DNA of 64,000 nucleotides from contig CAXRGQ010000016.1 in NCBI GenBank assembly GCA_964230215.1, positions 248,001 through 312,000 of the forward strand, read 5' to 3'. Each line of letters opens with the position of its first letter. The stretch's first letter is position 1. Origin of the DNA: JAUILH01 sp964230215. GTDB taxonomy: Bacteria > Bacteroidota > Bacteroidia > Flavobacteriales_D > JAUILH01. A program made the position numbers and the translations under genes. Shown here piece by piece: positions 27,286-36,789 of this stretch. The notes beneath the pieces are model-generated. The model worked only from the letters and a program-made list of their open reading frames with translations, searched no databases and was not told the origin of the DNA.

Positions 27286-27810
27286 ATGAAGGTACTCATA
27301 ATTGGCTTGTTCGTGTTATCATTATCTGAATTTAATTCGGATTTCTCTGTAGTTGACGACACACAAAGTGTACATATCGAGTTCACTCAAACGAGCTCAT
27401 ATTGTGGTGGGATGGCACCTACGGAAGAAATGATGAAGCGCTATCGAACTCCCGTTGCAAAATCAGGCTTGTACTATTTAAAGAAAGGTCATGTAAACAC
27501 TTTTGATGCAGAAGTGCTTAAAGTTATATCTGCAACAGACGGCAGCATTGATTTGGTTCTCCCTCCTGGTGATTACCTAATTGTAGATGAGAAGAAAAAA
27601 GATGAGGCTATCTATAAAAAGCATTTAGAAAAAGGCTTAAACTATTCGAAATATTATCACGGATTCAGTGAAGAATGCCTAAAAGAATGGTTCGAAAAGC
27701 CAGATTTAACATTCACGGTTGCGGATTCGTCACTTTCCCTCAAGAGGAACTACCACACGCCATGCTTTCACCAGATTTGTGCAACCTACACCGGGCCCTA
27801 CCCTCCTTGA
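27286..27810 (+). CDS. Hypothetical secreted protein
   Basis: Protein of 174 residues with a short hydrophobic N-terminus (about 1-15) and no lipobox, so probably exported. After a beta-rich start it has a YCGGMAPTEEMMKRY motif, then a LPPGDYLIVDE segment that looks like a carboxypeptidase-regulatory or transthyretin-like beta strand. Two C-terminal cysteines (CFHQIC) could form a disulfide. I know of similar YCGG-containing proteins in Bacteroidota but no function. It is divergent from the MarR gene across an 80-base gap and could be its target. Its 3' end overlaps the convergent TolC gene by 13 bases. Confidence 0.7.
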   Translation: MKVLIIGLFVLSLSEFNSDFSVVDDTQSVHIEFTQTSSYCGGMAPTEEMMKRYRTPVAKSGLYYLKKGHVNTFDAEVLKVISATDGSIDLVLPPGDYLIVDEKKKDEAIYKKHLEKGLNYSKYYHGFSEECLKEWFEKPDLTFTVADSSLSLKRNYHTPCFHQICATYTGPYPP

Positions 27811-29120
27811 TTATCGCTAATTAAAGTTCCTGACAATCTGGTTAACTCAAGCTCTGATAAGCGCAGATTGTAACTAGTATTATTAATACCGTTTTTCACA
27901 AGTGCAAGGTTGATTTGAGCCTCACGCAGCTGAGTGTTGTTCACTAAACCAAATTTATATTGTTTCTGTGCATACTCATAATTCGCCTGAGCTACATCAA
28001 GAGCAGTTTGCTGCATATTAAGTGACTTGATGTAAAACTCATACTGCTGATACGCATTAATCAAATCTGCCTCTAAACTGTATTCCAAATCTTCACGGCT
28101 CAATTCAGCTAGTTTAATACGCGTATCAGCATTGGCTTTATTGATTTTATTTTTACCTCCATTAAAAATCGGAATTGACAAGCTTAAGCCGGAACCCAAT
28201 CCATTGGTCTCATTTAAGGCGAGTATGCTTCCCTCAGCATCATTTCTTGAATAACTGTATTGCGCCTGAATGTCTAATCGCGGTAGGAAGGCTGCCTTGG
28301 CAATTTTGTAGTCTAGCATAGCGGTCTGCTCATTCAATCTTAACTGAAGTAGTTGTGCTTGATTTGCCTTCATTGTTTGAATTAACTCTTCTTTAGACGC
28401 CAGAGAAATAATGTCTGACGATGATGCGGCTTGAATCTGACTATTTAAGTCTTGGCCTATAGCCTTATTCAACATCAATTGAGCTTCTTTATTGGCTCGC
28501 AATCCATCATGATAATCTAAAGAGTCCTGCGACAGGTCTAATTCGGCACTCAAGACATTAAGTTTACTTCCTCCGCTCAATTCTTGCGATTTCTTTGCAA
28601 TATCCAACCGTTGCAGAGACAAATCAATATTATCCTCCAACAGCATAAGGTTATCCTGCGTCCGCACCACATTATAATAGGCCTGAATTACTCCCATCAC
28701 AATATTCTCGGTAGCCACCTGTTTGTCCGCATCTGAAAGTTGTGCGTTTAGCTGAAGCTTTTGATATTGCAATTTATTTGCTCCCCCTGCATAAATCGTG
28801 TATTGCGCATTTAAATTTGCACCTAAAAGAGTTGACTGTGCACCTTTAACCTCCGTAATATCTGGACTATTAATAAGCTGAAGCTTTGTGTTGTTGATGT
28901 TGTAATTATAATTGGCCCCAGCCGATACTGTCGGAAGTAATCCCGCCTGGCCCTTAGTGGCTGAGTTTTGACTAATCTCACGAGATAATTCCGCTTTTTT
29001 AACGCCAATATTCAACTCGATTGCTTTAGCAATAGCTTCATCTAGGGTAAGTAATTGTTGTGCATTTGATGTTCCGGCAAAGCAAAACACCAAAAGTAAA
29101 CTAGTGATTATCTCCTTCAT
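27798..29120 (-). CDS. TolC family outer-membrane efflux protein
   Basis: Outer-membrane channel of a tripartite efflux pump, 440 residues, with signal peptide MKEIITSLLLVFCFAGTSNA and two internally repeated OEP modules (about 30-220 and 235-430), each long alpha-helical hairpin with heptads. The second module has the typical AQANYEYAQKQYKFGLVN segment. I start at the ATG at 29120, which overlaps the RND pump stop by 20 bases. The longer open frame reaching 29174 has a basic N-terminus with no signal function. Last gene of the MarR-MFP-RND-TolC operon. Confidence 0.92.
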   Translation of the reverse strand: MKEIITSLLLVFCFAGTSNAQQLLTLDEAIAKAIELNIGVKKAELSREISQNSATKGQAGLLPTVSAGANYNYNINNTKLQLINSPDITEVKGAQSTLLGANLNAQYTIYAGGANKLQYQKLQLNAQLSDADKQVATENIVMGVIQAYYNVVRTQDNLMLLEDNIDLSLQRLDIAKKSQELSGGSKLNVLSAELDLSQDSLDYHDGLRANKEAQLMLNKAIGQDLNSQIQAASSSDIISLASKEELIQTMKANQAQLLQLRLNEQTAMLDYKIAKAAFLPRLDIQAQYSYSRNDAEGSILALNETNGLGSGLSLSIPIFNGGKNKINKANADTRIKLAELSREDLEYSLEADLINAYQQYEFYIKSLNMQQTALDVAQANYEYAQKQYKFGLVNNTQLREAQINLALVKNGINNTSYNLRLSELELTRLSGTLISDNQGG

Positions 29121-32100
29121 ATTCCAATTCTTTAAATGCCGGTTCAACTTCTTTTGCTTGTGGATATTCATCATACCAATACCAGTGCACCCAACGCTTC
29201 AATTTGTTGAAACTAACTATTAGTAATGGCAGAAGAATTAATATTACCATGGTCGCAATTGCCAATCCGTATGCTATCGATAAGGCCATAGGAATTAAAA
29301 ATTGCGCCTGAAAGCTCTTTTCCAGAACAAGTGGCGCGAGTCCAGCTATTGTTGTAATAGAGGTTAGTACGATTGGTCTAAATCTACTAATTGCAGCATC
29401 TACAACCGCCTCATCAAAGCGCATACCCTCTTTAATGTTAGTGTTAAAGGCATTCACAAAAACCAGCGAATCATTGATCAGGATACCTATTAAAGCAATC
29501 ATCCCCAGGTACGAAAATAAGCTTAATTGCATCCCATGTATATAGTGTCCCCATGCTACACCAATAAAACCAAACGGAATTAAAAGGACTACAATTAAAG
29601 TCTGCATCCAAGATCTAAACGTAAGCACAATGACAGATATCATAAGGATTAGAATCACAGGCACGACACTCTTCATACTTCCCATTGACTTTTGTTGCTC
29701 CCTTGATTGTCCTTCAAAAGAATATGTTATATCAGGATAATTTTTCAAGACTTCTGGAAGCACATTGTTCTGAATATTCGTGATTTGATCGCTTGCAGAA
29801 ACACCATCATTTGCAATATCTGCTGTAACCATAATACGTCTTTGACCATCCATGCGGTTAATACTAATCACCCCACGCTTAATCGAAAAATCAACTAATT
29901 GAGCCAAATCGTATTTCCCACCTGTTGGCGATTTAATCTCTATTTGCCTCAATTGATCCAAAGATGTACGCTCGTTCTCAGCATATCGCACCCATAATCT
30001 CACCTCATCCAGACCTCTTTGAACACGCTGAATCTCTCCTCCATAATAACCTCTTCTAACTTGTGACAATATTTCCCTTTCAGTAAAGCCTAATATTTTG
30101 GCCTTATCGTTTAATTCGATTATGATCTCTTTAACGCCTTCTAAGTCGTCATCGGTCACGTCTTTTAGGTCTGCAATCTCCTTTAAGCGGTATTTCAGTG
30201 AATCCACAACTTCTTTCACTTTTTCCGTGTCCGGACCTTTAATAGCAATGGATACAGGTTTACCAAATGGATTCCCTGATTCATAACTTAGTTCTTCATA
30301 TCCAGATAACCCTTCCATTTTAGCTCGGAGACGTGAGACTATTTCAGACTGCTTCATCCCTCTGTTTTCTCCTTCAAGCAATTCAATTCTGACCTGTCCT
30401 TCGTTGGAATTTGTAGGGCCAAGGCGGGTATCAATTGATTTAATGACTTCCTCACTTGTGCCTAATTCAGCCTTTAGTTCTTTGTTTAATTCCAATGCCT
30501 TTTCTTCTATGAATTGCAGTTTATCCAGCGTGATATAGTCTCTTGTACCTGCAGGGGTCTTTAGTTTTACGAGAATATTATCCTGTTCAATAGGCGGGAA
30601 AAAGGTTGAACTAATTATACCTCCCTGAATCGCTCCTATGGTGATAAAGAACAAGCCAATTGGTATAGACACGGCAAGCATTCTGTTTTTTAATACAAAC
30701 TCAAGAACGGGTTTATACATTTTATAACGCATCCAATCCATCAACTTAGTCATGGAGCGCATAAACACATTTGGCTTTACATCTTTATCTAAAGCTTTTG
30801 AGTGGGCAACGTGCGCCGGGAGAATAAATATCCCCTCGACCAGTGAAAACAATAATGTAGCAATAACTATAAAGGCCATCTCGCCAAAGAAGTCCCCTAG
30901 TCTTCCATCGATAAGGAAGAAGGTTGAAAACACTATTATTGTGGTAACAATGGCAGAAAATACAGAAGGCACAACTTCCATAGTCCCATCAATAGCTGCT
31001 CGTATCCTACCCTTTCCATTCTCAAAATGTCTATAAATATTCTCGCTGATTACTACGCCGTCATCCACAAGAATTCCAATAACCGTAATCATTCCAAACA
31101 ATGAAATTACGTTGATGGTGATACCGAACAAATCTGCCAAAATGAACATACCTGCAAACGAAATTGGTATTGACAAGGCTACCCATAATGCCAATCTGTA
31201 ATGCAAAAACATTGCGAGCAAAAGAAATACTATAACAAAACCAGTAATTCCATTTTCCACCAACATATCAATCCTCTGGTTGACAACATCCGACATGTCA
31301 CGCGTGATGTCAATATGCAGGTGCTCATTGTTTGCATTAAACTCATCAATGTAATCCTTTACAGTAGCTGCAATACCCAACAAATCTTCCTGGTTAGTAT
31401 ACAATACATCTACATTGACAGAAGGTTTTGTGTCAAAAAAGTTCTTAGCGGGCGAGTCCACCCATTGATCTTTTATGTCCGCTACATCCTTAAGCTTAAC
31501 CACGGAACCATCTTGTTTGGTATTTACAATAATATCCTTGAGTTCTCTTCCGTAATACGCCTTATTAGAAATTCTAATTTTGAATTCTTCAAGTTCCGTT
31601 TTAATCGTTCCGCCCGTGCCTTCAAGATTACTTGCAGCTATCTTCTGAAGCACGGCATCCATTGTAAGATTATACTCTCTTAAGCGGTCTTCCTTAAACT
31701 CGATAGAAATCTCTTCATCTGGAAATCCGGTTAAGGTAACTTTTGATATACCCTCCAGCGCTAGTAGCTCACGCTCAACTCTTCTTGCAGCATCCTTTAG
31801 TACGTACAAGTCCTTATCCCCCGTAATGGCAAAGCTGATGGCATTCGACTTTTGCTCAAGTTTATAAACCTCTAGTTTTTCAAGGCCTACAGGAAAACTG
31901 TTTATTTGATCTACGCCATTCTGGACATCCTCATATACCTGGTCGATATCAGCATTCTTTTTTATCTCAATGTTGATGGAACCAGAATTCTCCATGGTTG
32001 TGGATGATATTCTTTCTACTCCCGATACACCTTTCAACTGGTCTTCTATTTTCAGCACAACAGCTTCTTCAATCTCCTCTGCAGAGGCACCGGGATACGC

Positions 32101-32250
32101 AGCACCAATCATAATATTTCTGGAAGGCACTTGTGGAAAAAAGGTGCTTCTTAGATTGGACATGCTAAAGAAGCCAAACACTAAGATTAGCACCATTAGC
32201 AGGTTCCCAGAGATAGAATGTTTAATAAAGTAATTAACTAATCCTCTCAT
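29101..32250 (-). CDS. RND efflux pump inner-membrane permease (AcrB/HAE1-like)
   Basis: Proton-driven RND transporter of 1049 residues, full length, with twelve membrane helices and two large periplasmic loops. Landmarks include the opening helix, FPQVPSRNIMIGAAYPGASAEEIEE in the first loop (quoted in part: YPGASAEEIEE), the helix-4 motif with GILVDDGVVISENI carrying the acidic proton-relay residues, and the matching second-half motif GILINDSLVFVNAF. Partners are the adaptor 2 bases upstream and TolC downstream. The GxxVDD motif indicates a drug or solute pump rather than a heavy-metal (CusA) pump. Substrate range unknown. Confidence 0.93.
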   Translation of the reverse strand: MRGLVNYFIKHSISGNLLMVLILVFGFFSMSNLRSTFFPQVPSRNIMIGAAYPGASAEEIEEAVVLKIEDQLKGVSGVERISSTTMENSGSINIEIKKNADIDQVYEDVQNGVDQINSFPVGLEKLEVYKLEQKSNAISFAITGDKDLYVLKDAARRVERELLALEGISKVTLTGFPDEEISIEFKEDRLREYNLTMDAVLQKIAASNLEGTGGTIKTELEEFKIRISNKAYYGRELKDIIVNTKQDGSVVKLKDVADIKDQWVDSPAKNFFDTKPSVNVDVLYTNQEDLLGIAATVKDYIDEFNANNEHLHIDITRDMSDVVNQRIDMLVENGITGFVIVFLLLAMFLHYRLALWVALSIPISFAGMFILADLFGITINVISLFGMITVIGILVDDGVVISENIYRHFENGKGRIRAAIDGTMEVVPSVFSAIVTTIIVFSTFFLIDGRLGDFFGEMAFIVIATLLFSLVEGIFILPAHVAHSKALDKDVKPNVFMRSMTKLMDWMRYKMYKPVLEFVLKNRMLAVSIPIGLFFITIGAIQGGIISSTFFPPIEQDNILVKLKTPAGTRDYITLDKLQFIEEKALELNKELKAELGTSEEVIKSIDTRLGPTNSNEGQVRIELLEGENRGMKQSEIVSRLRAKMEGLSGYEELSYESGNPFGKPVSIAIKGPDTEKVKEVVDSLKYRLKEIADLKDVTDDDLEGVKEIIIELNDKAKILGFTEREILSQVRRGYYGGEIQRVQRGLDEVRLWVRYAENERTSLDQLRQIEIKSPTGGKYDLAQLVDFSIKRGVISINRMDGQRRIMVTADIANDGVSASDQITNIQNNVLPEVLKNYPDITYSFEGQSREQQKSMGSMKSVVPVILILMISVIVLTFRSWMQTLIVVLLIPFGFIGVAWGHYIHGMQLSLFSYLGMIALIGILINDSLVFVNAFNTNIKEGMRFDEAVVDAAISRFRPIVLTSITTIAGLAPLVLEKSFQAQFLIPMALSIAYGLAIATMVILILLPLLIVSFNKLKRWVHWYWYDEYPQAKEVEPAFKELEYEGDNH

Positions 32251-32252
32251 TA

Positions 32253-33380
32253 TTACTTAATTTGATATCTCACTTTCATGCCATCTCTTGCACTAATTAA
32301 CTCCTGCTCCATCAGTACATCTCCTTCAGATAATCCCAGAACGTAAGCGTCACCAGACTCTTCTCCAATAACTTCAACCTTCACAGATTTCAAAGTCGAG
32401 TCTTTACTTACCACATACACGGTATTCAGATCCGATATAAGACTTGCCTGAATTTTTGCTGCGCCGGCCACGGCGCCATTACCAATTCTCGCCTCAAGAA
32501 ACATTCCCTCGTGCAAATCTTCGCCTTCAACCTTTACATACGCATTAAAATTTAGAGTTTGATTATCTATCTCCTCACCTATTCTAACTAATTCGCCCTG
32601 CCATGTGCGATCGCCATTACTTGATTTTAGATAGACCATATCTCCTATTTCTAATTCGTTGCTTTCATCCAGACTAACACCCACTTTTAATTCGTAAGTA
32701 TTTGTACTAACAAAATCTCCCATTTTCTGCCCAGCGCGCACCAAAGAGCCAGGTGTCACATTTGCGTTACTTACCACCCCCGTAAATGGAGCATATACCG
32801 TGTATTTGGATAACTGTGACTCAAGTGTCTTAATCGCATAATATTGATCATATACGTTCCGAGCGTACAGAAAATTTTTCTCTTGTTGATTTTGCACTTT
32901 TGGTAATTCGCTCAGCGATGATTCGGGTTTAAAGTCTTCAATGTAGTCTTCCCATTTTTCAAAATCTTCGGGATAGTCCGTTGCAAGATCTGCTTGTAGT
33001 TTTGTGAGCATACTAAGAAAAGCCGAACGTTTAGCGACTACATTTAAACGGGCATCTGTATCGTCGATTCCCAATAATACTTGTCCTTTTTTAAACTGCA
33101 TTCCATCGCGAAAAGGACGAGCCGTTGTACGCAATCTACCAGTCACTTCCGCTAAGACCTCAATCTTGTCTGTGGCGATTAGTCTTCCCGTCTTTATTGT
33201 TCCAGTATTTACCGAATCAAGTTCAATCGTTGCTACGCTCACAAATGGCGTTTCGTCTTTCGCCTCCACCTTCTTTGGGTCTTCCTTCTGTCCTGCTAAG
33301 AAGTTTTTCACCATAAACGAAATGACAAGTATCCCCATACCTGCAATTAAGCTTATTCTTCTAATTAGTACGTTTTTCAT
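32253..33380 (-). CDS. RND efflux periplasmic adaptor (membrane fusion protein)
   Basis: Adaptor of 375 residues that bridges the RND pump and TolC. An N-terminal membrane helix (about 8-28, no lipobox) is followed by a barrel-sandwich lipoyl-like half motif (VLAEVTGRLRT), a helical hairpin of moderate length (about 105-190), the second lipoyl half motif (YAPFTGVVSNANVTPGS), then beta-barrel and membrane-proximal domains. The gap to the RND gene is 2 bases and to the MarR gene 16 bases, so all belong to one operon. Confidence 0.92.
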   Translation of the reverse strand: MKNVLIRRISLIAGMGILVISFMVKNFLAGQKEDPKKVEAKDETPFVSVATIELDSVNTGTIKTGRLIATDKIEVLAEVTGRLRTTARPFRDGMQFKKGQVLLGIDDTDARLNVVAKRSAFLSMLTKLQADLATDYPEDFEKWEDYIEDFKPESSLSELPKVQNQQEKNFLYARNVYDQYYAIKTLESQLSKYTVYAPFTGVVSNANVTPGSLVRAGQKMGDFVSTNTYELKVGVSLDESNELEIGDMVYLKSSNGDRTWQGELVRIGEEIDNQTLNFNAYVKVEGEDLHEGMFLEARIGNGAVAGAAKIQASLISDLNTVYVVSKDSTLKSVKVEVIGEESGDAYVLGLSEGDVLMEQELISARDGMKVRYQIK

Positions 33381-33396
33381 AATTTAGGTTGTCTTA

Positions 33397-33828
33397 TCAA
33401 CTATTTAATATTTCTTTAGCATTCGTTTGAATTTTACCTAACAAATTTTGCATTATTTCGATCTCATCTTTCTGAACGTTTATCATTAATTTTGACAGAA
33501 CTTCAGTATGAATCATTTCAGCTTTTTCAAACTCGTGTAGTCCCTGCTTTGTAATTAACACATGATACTTTCTTTTATCATTTTCATTTGGAACCCTTGC
33601 CAACAACTTCATGCCCTGTAACTTATTAACCATACGCATTACAGCCGACTTGTCCTTTTGTAAAAACACAGCTATATCTTGCTGAATAATATCGTCGTTT
33701 GCGTCAATTATTTTTAGAATAATAAACTGCTCAGGAGATATGATAATTCCATTCTCCTGAAAGGCTTTAGACATCACCGAAATAATGAGTCGCCTTGTTT
33801 GTGCCATGTCTTTATCTATGTTGTACAT
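33397..33828 (-). CDS. MarR family transcriptional regulator of the RND operon
   Basis: Winged-helix regulator of 143 residues, first gene of the efflux operon. The HTH includes QQDIAVFLQKDKSAVMRMVNKL and the wing includes PNENDKRKYHVLITKQG. It probably represses the operon until a pump substrate binds. I keep the ATG at 33828; an internal ATG at 33807 (MAQTRR) is an alternative. A GTTGA-N4-TCAAC inverted repeat covers the -33 element of the promoter at 33854-33861. Confidence 0.9.
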   Translation of the reverse strand: MYNIDKDMAQTRRLIISVMSKAFQENGIIISPEQFIILKIIDANDDIIQQDIAVFLQKDKSAVMRMVNKLQGMKLLARVPNENDKRKYHVLITKQGLHEFEKAEMIHTEVLSKLMINVQKDEIEIMQNLLGKIQTNAKEILNS

Positions 33829-33853
33829 ACCTTAGGTTTCATAATCAACGCTG

Positions 33854-33886
33854 CAAATATATATAGCTTTTAGTTGATACGTCAAC
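33854..33886 (-). promoter_or_regulatory. Promoter and candidate operator of the MarR-RND efflux operon
   Basis: On the minus strand TATATTTG (33854-33861) is a perfect -7 box. A TTG (33883-33885) lies 21 bases upstream as the -33 element. This TTG is inside an inverted repeat GTTGA-N4-TCAAC (33873-33886), a likely MarR dimer site that would block RNA polymerase. Confidence 0.6.
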
Positions 33887-33944
33887 CTTTTTTAACAAAA
33901 ATTATATTTTTTGCTGAATTCCTTAATTGTTACATTAGTATTCT

Positions 33945-35168
33945 ATGGCAGATGTTAGACCGTTTAGAGGGGTTAGACCAACACAAGACAAAGCTCATTT
34001 AGTAGCATCTAGGGCATTTTACACCTATGCTCCAGATGTGTTGGAAAGAAAACTGGATAGCAACCCTTATACCTTTATACATATAATTAATCCCGAATTT
34101 CGTGAAGTGGTTAAAACTGAGCCTAATTCAGATGAACGATTTGCTAAGGTTAGGTCTAAGTACGAAGAATTCAAAAACGACGGTATACTGGTTCAAGATG
34201 AGGATGAAGTTTATTACATATATGAACAAATAGGAGAACACAGTTTTTGCGGGGTAATTGCCGGTGCTTCTATCGATGATTACAATCAGGATGTAATTAA
34301 GAAACATGAGCAAACCCTTACAGCACGTGAAGAGGTGTTTAAGCGCTATCTTGACATCTGCTCTTTTAACGCTGAGCCGGTACTCATGATGTACAAAGAC
34401 GACATGATCATTAATGGGATAATTGATAAATACAGACAACAAACACCTGTATACAACTTCAGCACTACAGACCAAAAGCAACATATTCTTTGGGTTATAG
34501 ATGACAAAAATGACATCAAAGCACTACAAGACGCGTTTGCAAATATGCCTGCTCTCTATATTGCTGATGGACACCACAGATCAGCGTCTTCAGCTCTGCT
34601 TGGCAGCAACTATGCCGGGACAGAAAAAGATAGGGAAAGCGCCCATTTTTTTATGTCATATTTGATCTCTGATAAGAACCTGGTAATTTATGATTTCAAT
34701 CGTCTAATTAAGGACCTTGGAGGAAAAAGTAAAGATGAGGTCCTGGAAGAACTAAAAGTCAATTTCACCGTTACACCATCTGAAACACCGATAAAGCCTT
34801 CTAGTTATAACGAGTTTGGTTTATACATTCTTGGCAAATGGTACAGATTGAAATTCAATAGAACACAAGCAATAAACAACCCTGTTGATGCCTTGGACCC
34901 ACAAATATTAAGTGATTATTTTCTTGGTCCTGTATTGAATATAACCGATTTAAAAACATCTGATCGAATAAAATTCACAGGCGGTCCCACAGGATTTGAT
35001 GATATGGTTAAAGCAGTCGATTCTGGTAAATATGCTGCTGGCATTGCTTTATATCCGGTCAGCATTTCTCAGTTAACTGAAGTTGCAGATGCCGGCTTAA
35101 CTATGCCGCCAAAAAGCACATGGATAGAGCCCAAGTTAAGAAGTGGAATTACTATTTATGAGATTTAG
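33945..35168 (+). CDS. DUF1015 family protein
   Basis: Soluble protein of 407 residues matching the DUF1015 family: N-terminal VRPFRGVRP, a long mixed alpha/beta body, and the highly conserved ADGHHRSASS core near residues 206-216. In many bacteria the family gene sits beside serine-biosynthesis genes (serC, serA), but here that linkage is absent. It has no established biochemical function. The preceding 116-base gap holds the divergent MarR promoter. Its 3' end overlaps the convergent GT4 gene by 17 bases. Confidence 0.85.
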   Translation: MADVRPFRGVRPTQDKAHLVASRAFYTYAPDVLERKLDSNPYTFIHIINPEFREVVKTEPNSDERFAKVRSKYEEFKNDGILVQDEDEVYYIYEQIGEHSFCGVIAGASIDDYNQDVIKKHEQTLTAREEVFKRYLDICSFNAEPVLMMYKDDMIINGIIDKYRQQTPVYNFSTTDQKQHILWVIDDKNDIKALQDAFANMPALYIADGHHRSASSALLGSNYAGTEKDRESAHFFMSYLISDKNLVIYDFNRLIKDLGGKSKDEVLEELKVNFTVTPSETPIKPSSYNEFGLYILGKWYRLKFNRTQAINNPVDALDPQILSDYFLGPVLNITDLKTSDRIKFTGGPTGFDDMVKAVDSGKYAAGIALYPVSISQLTEVADAGLTMPPKSTWIEPKLRSGITIYEI

Positions 35169-36273
35169 TAATTGACTTAAAAATGTCCTCTAATTTTTGA
35201 AATTCTGTGCTATGACTATATGTTTCGATAGCATGTTCTCGCACATCTTCGCGTTTAAAATTATTGTCTGGGCTCTGCTCAATTATGGCGTTTAATTTCT
35301 CAGACAAATCTTGATGGTTATCCGGTTCAAACAAAACACCAAATTCTCCATGATTTAGCAATTCCGGCGTTCCACCTGCATTAGTTCCTAGAATAGTATT
35401 ACCAGCCATCATGGCTTCTACGGTAACCATCCCGTATGTTTCAGAGCGAGATGCCATAACGAAAATGTCTATGGCTGCATAAAACTTCTCAACGTCCTTT
35501 CTAAAGGGAATAAACTGAACTGAGTCTTCTAGTCCCTTCTCTTTAATATATGCTTGAATCTCATTGAAATAGTTTAGTGCACTCTCTTCATTGGCGGTAA
35601 AATCGCCAAGAAATGCCAAGTGCCATTCGTCACTATCCCTGAGCTCAGCAAAAGCTTTAATCAGCACGAGTTGACCTTTCTGTTCATCAACGCGTCCAAC
35701 CAGACCAATAATGTGTTTATCTGTCGGAAGGTTGAAGAGACGTCTTACCTCCAATTTATCGAAATTAGCAGAATACCTATTTGCGTCTACCCCTAATCTA
35801 GCTACATGAACCTTGTCTTTATTTATTCGGATAAAATCTTCAGTCTGTTTTTTGAGGTATGGTAGAGAGGTAATCCATGCATCAATTCTGCTGTATCTAA
35901 TAGTATGAATTAAATCGCGTTTTGGAATGGACAGCTTCATCGCCTGCATATACACGATTTTTATCTTCCTAAAACTAAAAAAGGACACCCATGCACCTAA
36001 TGCAAGGTCTCTATTATCACTTAGAATTAGAATATCTGTATTTAACGATCTGAGTTTCATAAGTACGCTAAACGCAGCACGCACAGGAAAACTCTTAGCT
36101 TGACGATTAATCTCATGTAGTGAGTGATTTCCTGAGTTCTGCGAGAAAGGCGAACCCTTTAAACCAAAAAGTTCCACCCCATAATCGCTTGAAGCGAACC
36201 AATTGGCTCGCTCAATCAGATTCATCTCCAATCCTCCCCATGAGTTTGAAGAACAATAAAATGCAATATTCAT
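35152..36273 (-). CDS. Glycosyltransferase family 4 (GT-B fold)
   Basis: Retaining glycosyltransferase of 373 residues. The N-terminal domain opens with the GG loop SNSWGGLEMNLIER. The C-terminal Glycos_transf_1 domain has the nucleotide-sugar site LVGRVDEQKGQ and the EX7E region MASRSETYGMVTVEAMMAG. It probably adds a hexose during lipopolysaccharide or capsule assembly. The start is the ATG at 36273, chosen because the conserved Gly-Gly loop follows at the usual distance. A hairpin terminator from the upstream gene ends directly against this ATG, so expression needs read-through or a promoter inside the terminator. Confidence 0.88.
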   Translation of the reverse strand: MNIAFYCSSNSWGGLEMNLIERANWFASSDYGVELFGLKGSPFSQNSGNHSLHEINRQAKSFPVRAAFSVLMKLRSLNTDILILSDNRDLALGAWVSFFSFRKIKIVYMQAMKLSIPKRDLIHTIRYSRIDAWITSLPYLKKQTEDFIRINKDKVHVARLGVDANRYSANFDKLEVRRLFNLPTDKHIIGLVGRVDEQKGQLVLIKAFAELRDSDEWHLAFLGDFTANEESALNYFNEIQAYIKEKGLEDSVQFIPFRKDVEKFYAAIDIFVMASRSETYGMVTVEAMMAGNTILGTNAGGTPELLNHGEFGVLFEPDNHQDLSEKLNAIIEQSPDNNFKREDVREHAIETYSHSTEFQKLEDIFKSITKSHK

Positions 36274-36302
36274 AAAAAACAACTACTGCTCTAACAGTAG
36301 TT
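36274..36302 (-). terminator. Rho-independent terminator ending at the GT4 start codon
   Basis: On the minus strand the stem is AACTACTG - 6-base loop - CAGTAGTT (36281-36302, eight perfect pairs), followed by G and six T residues that run straight into the ATG at 36273. It would terminate the transcript of the gene at 36322-36777, and leaves no room for a separate promoter of the GT4 gene. Confidence 0.7.
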
Positions 36303-36321
36303 AAGATCAATCGTTATTCCC

Positions 36322-36777
36322 CTAGGCTGTTGGAGCCTCTATTTTCTTTGCCTTCCACGTTTTAGCCACATCATCATATTCATACATGTTGGCTACTGTT
36401 TTGAAGGCCTCAACAACACCCTTTTGTCTATTCTCTGGCGTGTCCTTAACTTTTGTCAAATTAGAGCTATCCGTGTGTTTAGACGCAGCAGCATGTCCCA
36501 TAGAAGATGTAGCAGATCTCGCAACTGATCCTCCAACACCACCACCAGCAGCACCACCAACCATTCTAGAAACGGCGTTGATTATTCCATATATAAAACC
36601 AGTTTTTACCGCTTGCTTACCAGCGTTTTTAACTAAATCTTTTTGATCAGGTGTTAAAGCTGCCACAGCCTGAACCGGTGCGTTTCCATCCGCAGATTTG
36701 AAACTAACTTTCATCATTTGTCCGTCGAATTCTTCGCTAACTACTAAGGGCTTTATTTCATCGTATTTATATTCCAT
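36322..36777 (-). CDS. Hypothetical protein with a glycine-rich hydrophobic segment
   Basis: Unrecognised protein of 151 residues. The first 35 residues look like a small beta domain. A central stretch, about 60-95, is rich in glycine and alanine (GIINAVSRMVGGAAGGGVGG) and could insert in or associate with a membrane. The C-terminal 45 residues include a helical EAFKTVANMYEYDD segment. No signal peptide. It is 12 bases downstream of a lipoprotein gene on the same strand and followed by a strong terminator. Confidence 0.6.
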   Translation of the reverse strand: MEYKYDEIKPLVVSEEFDGQMMKVSFKSADGNAPVQAVAALTPDQKDLVKNAGKQAVKTGFIYGIINAVSRMVGGAAGGGVGGSVARSATSSMGHAAASKHTDSSNLTKVKDTPENRQKGVVEAFKTVANMYEYDDVAKTWKAKKIEAPTA

Positions 36778-36789
36778 GGTTCTATTTTT

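Noticed and set aside
31201..31683. A 160-residue open frame on the plus strand inside the RND permease gene.
   Set aside because: Antisense to a well-conserved transporter gene, composition like a shadow frame, and no domain or signal peptide.
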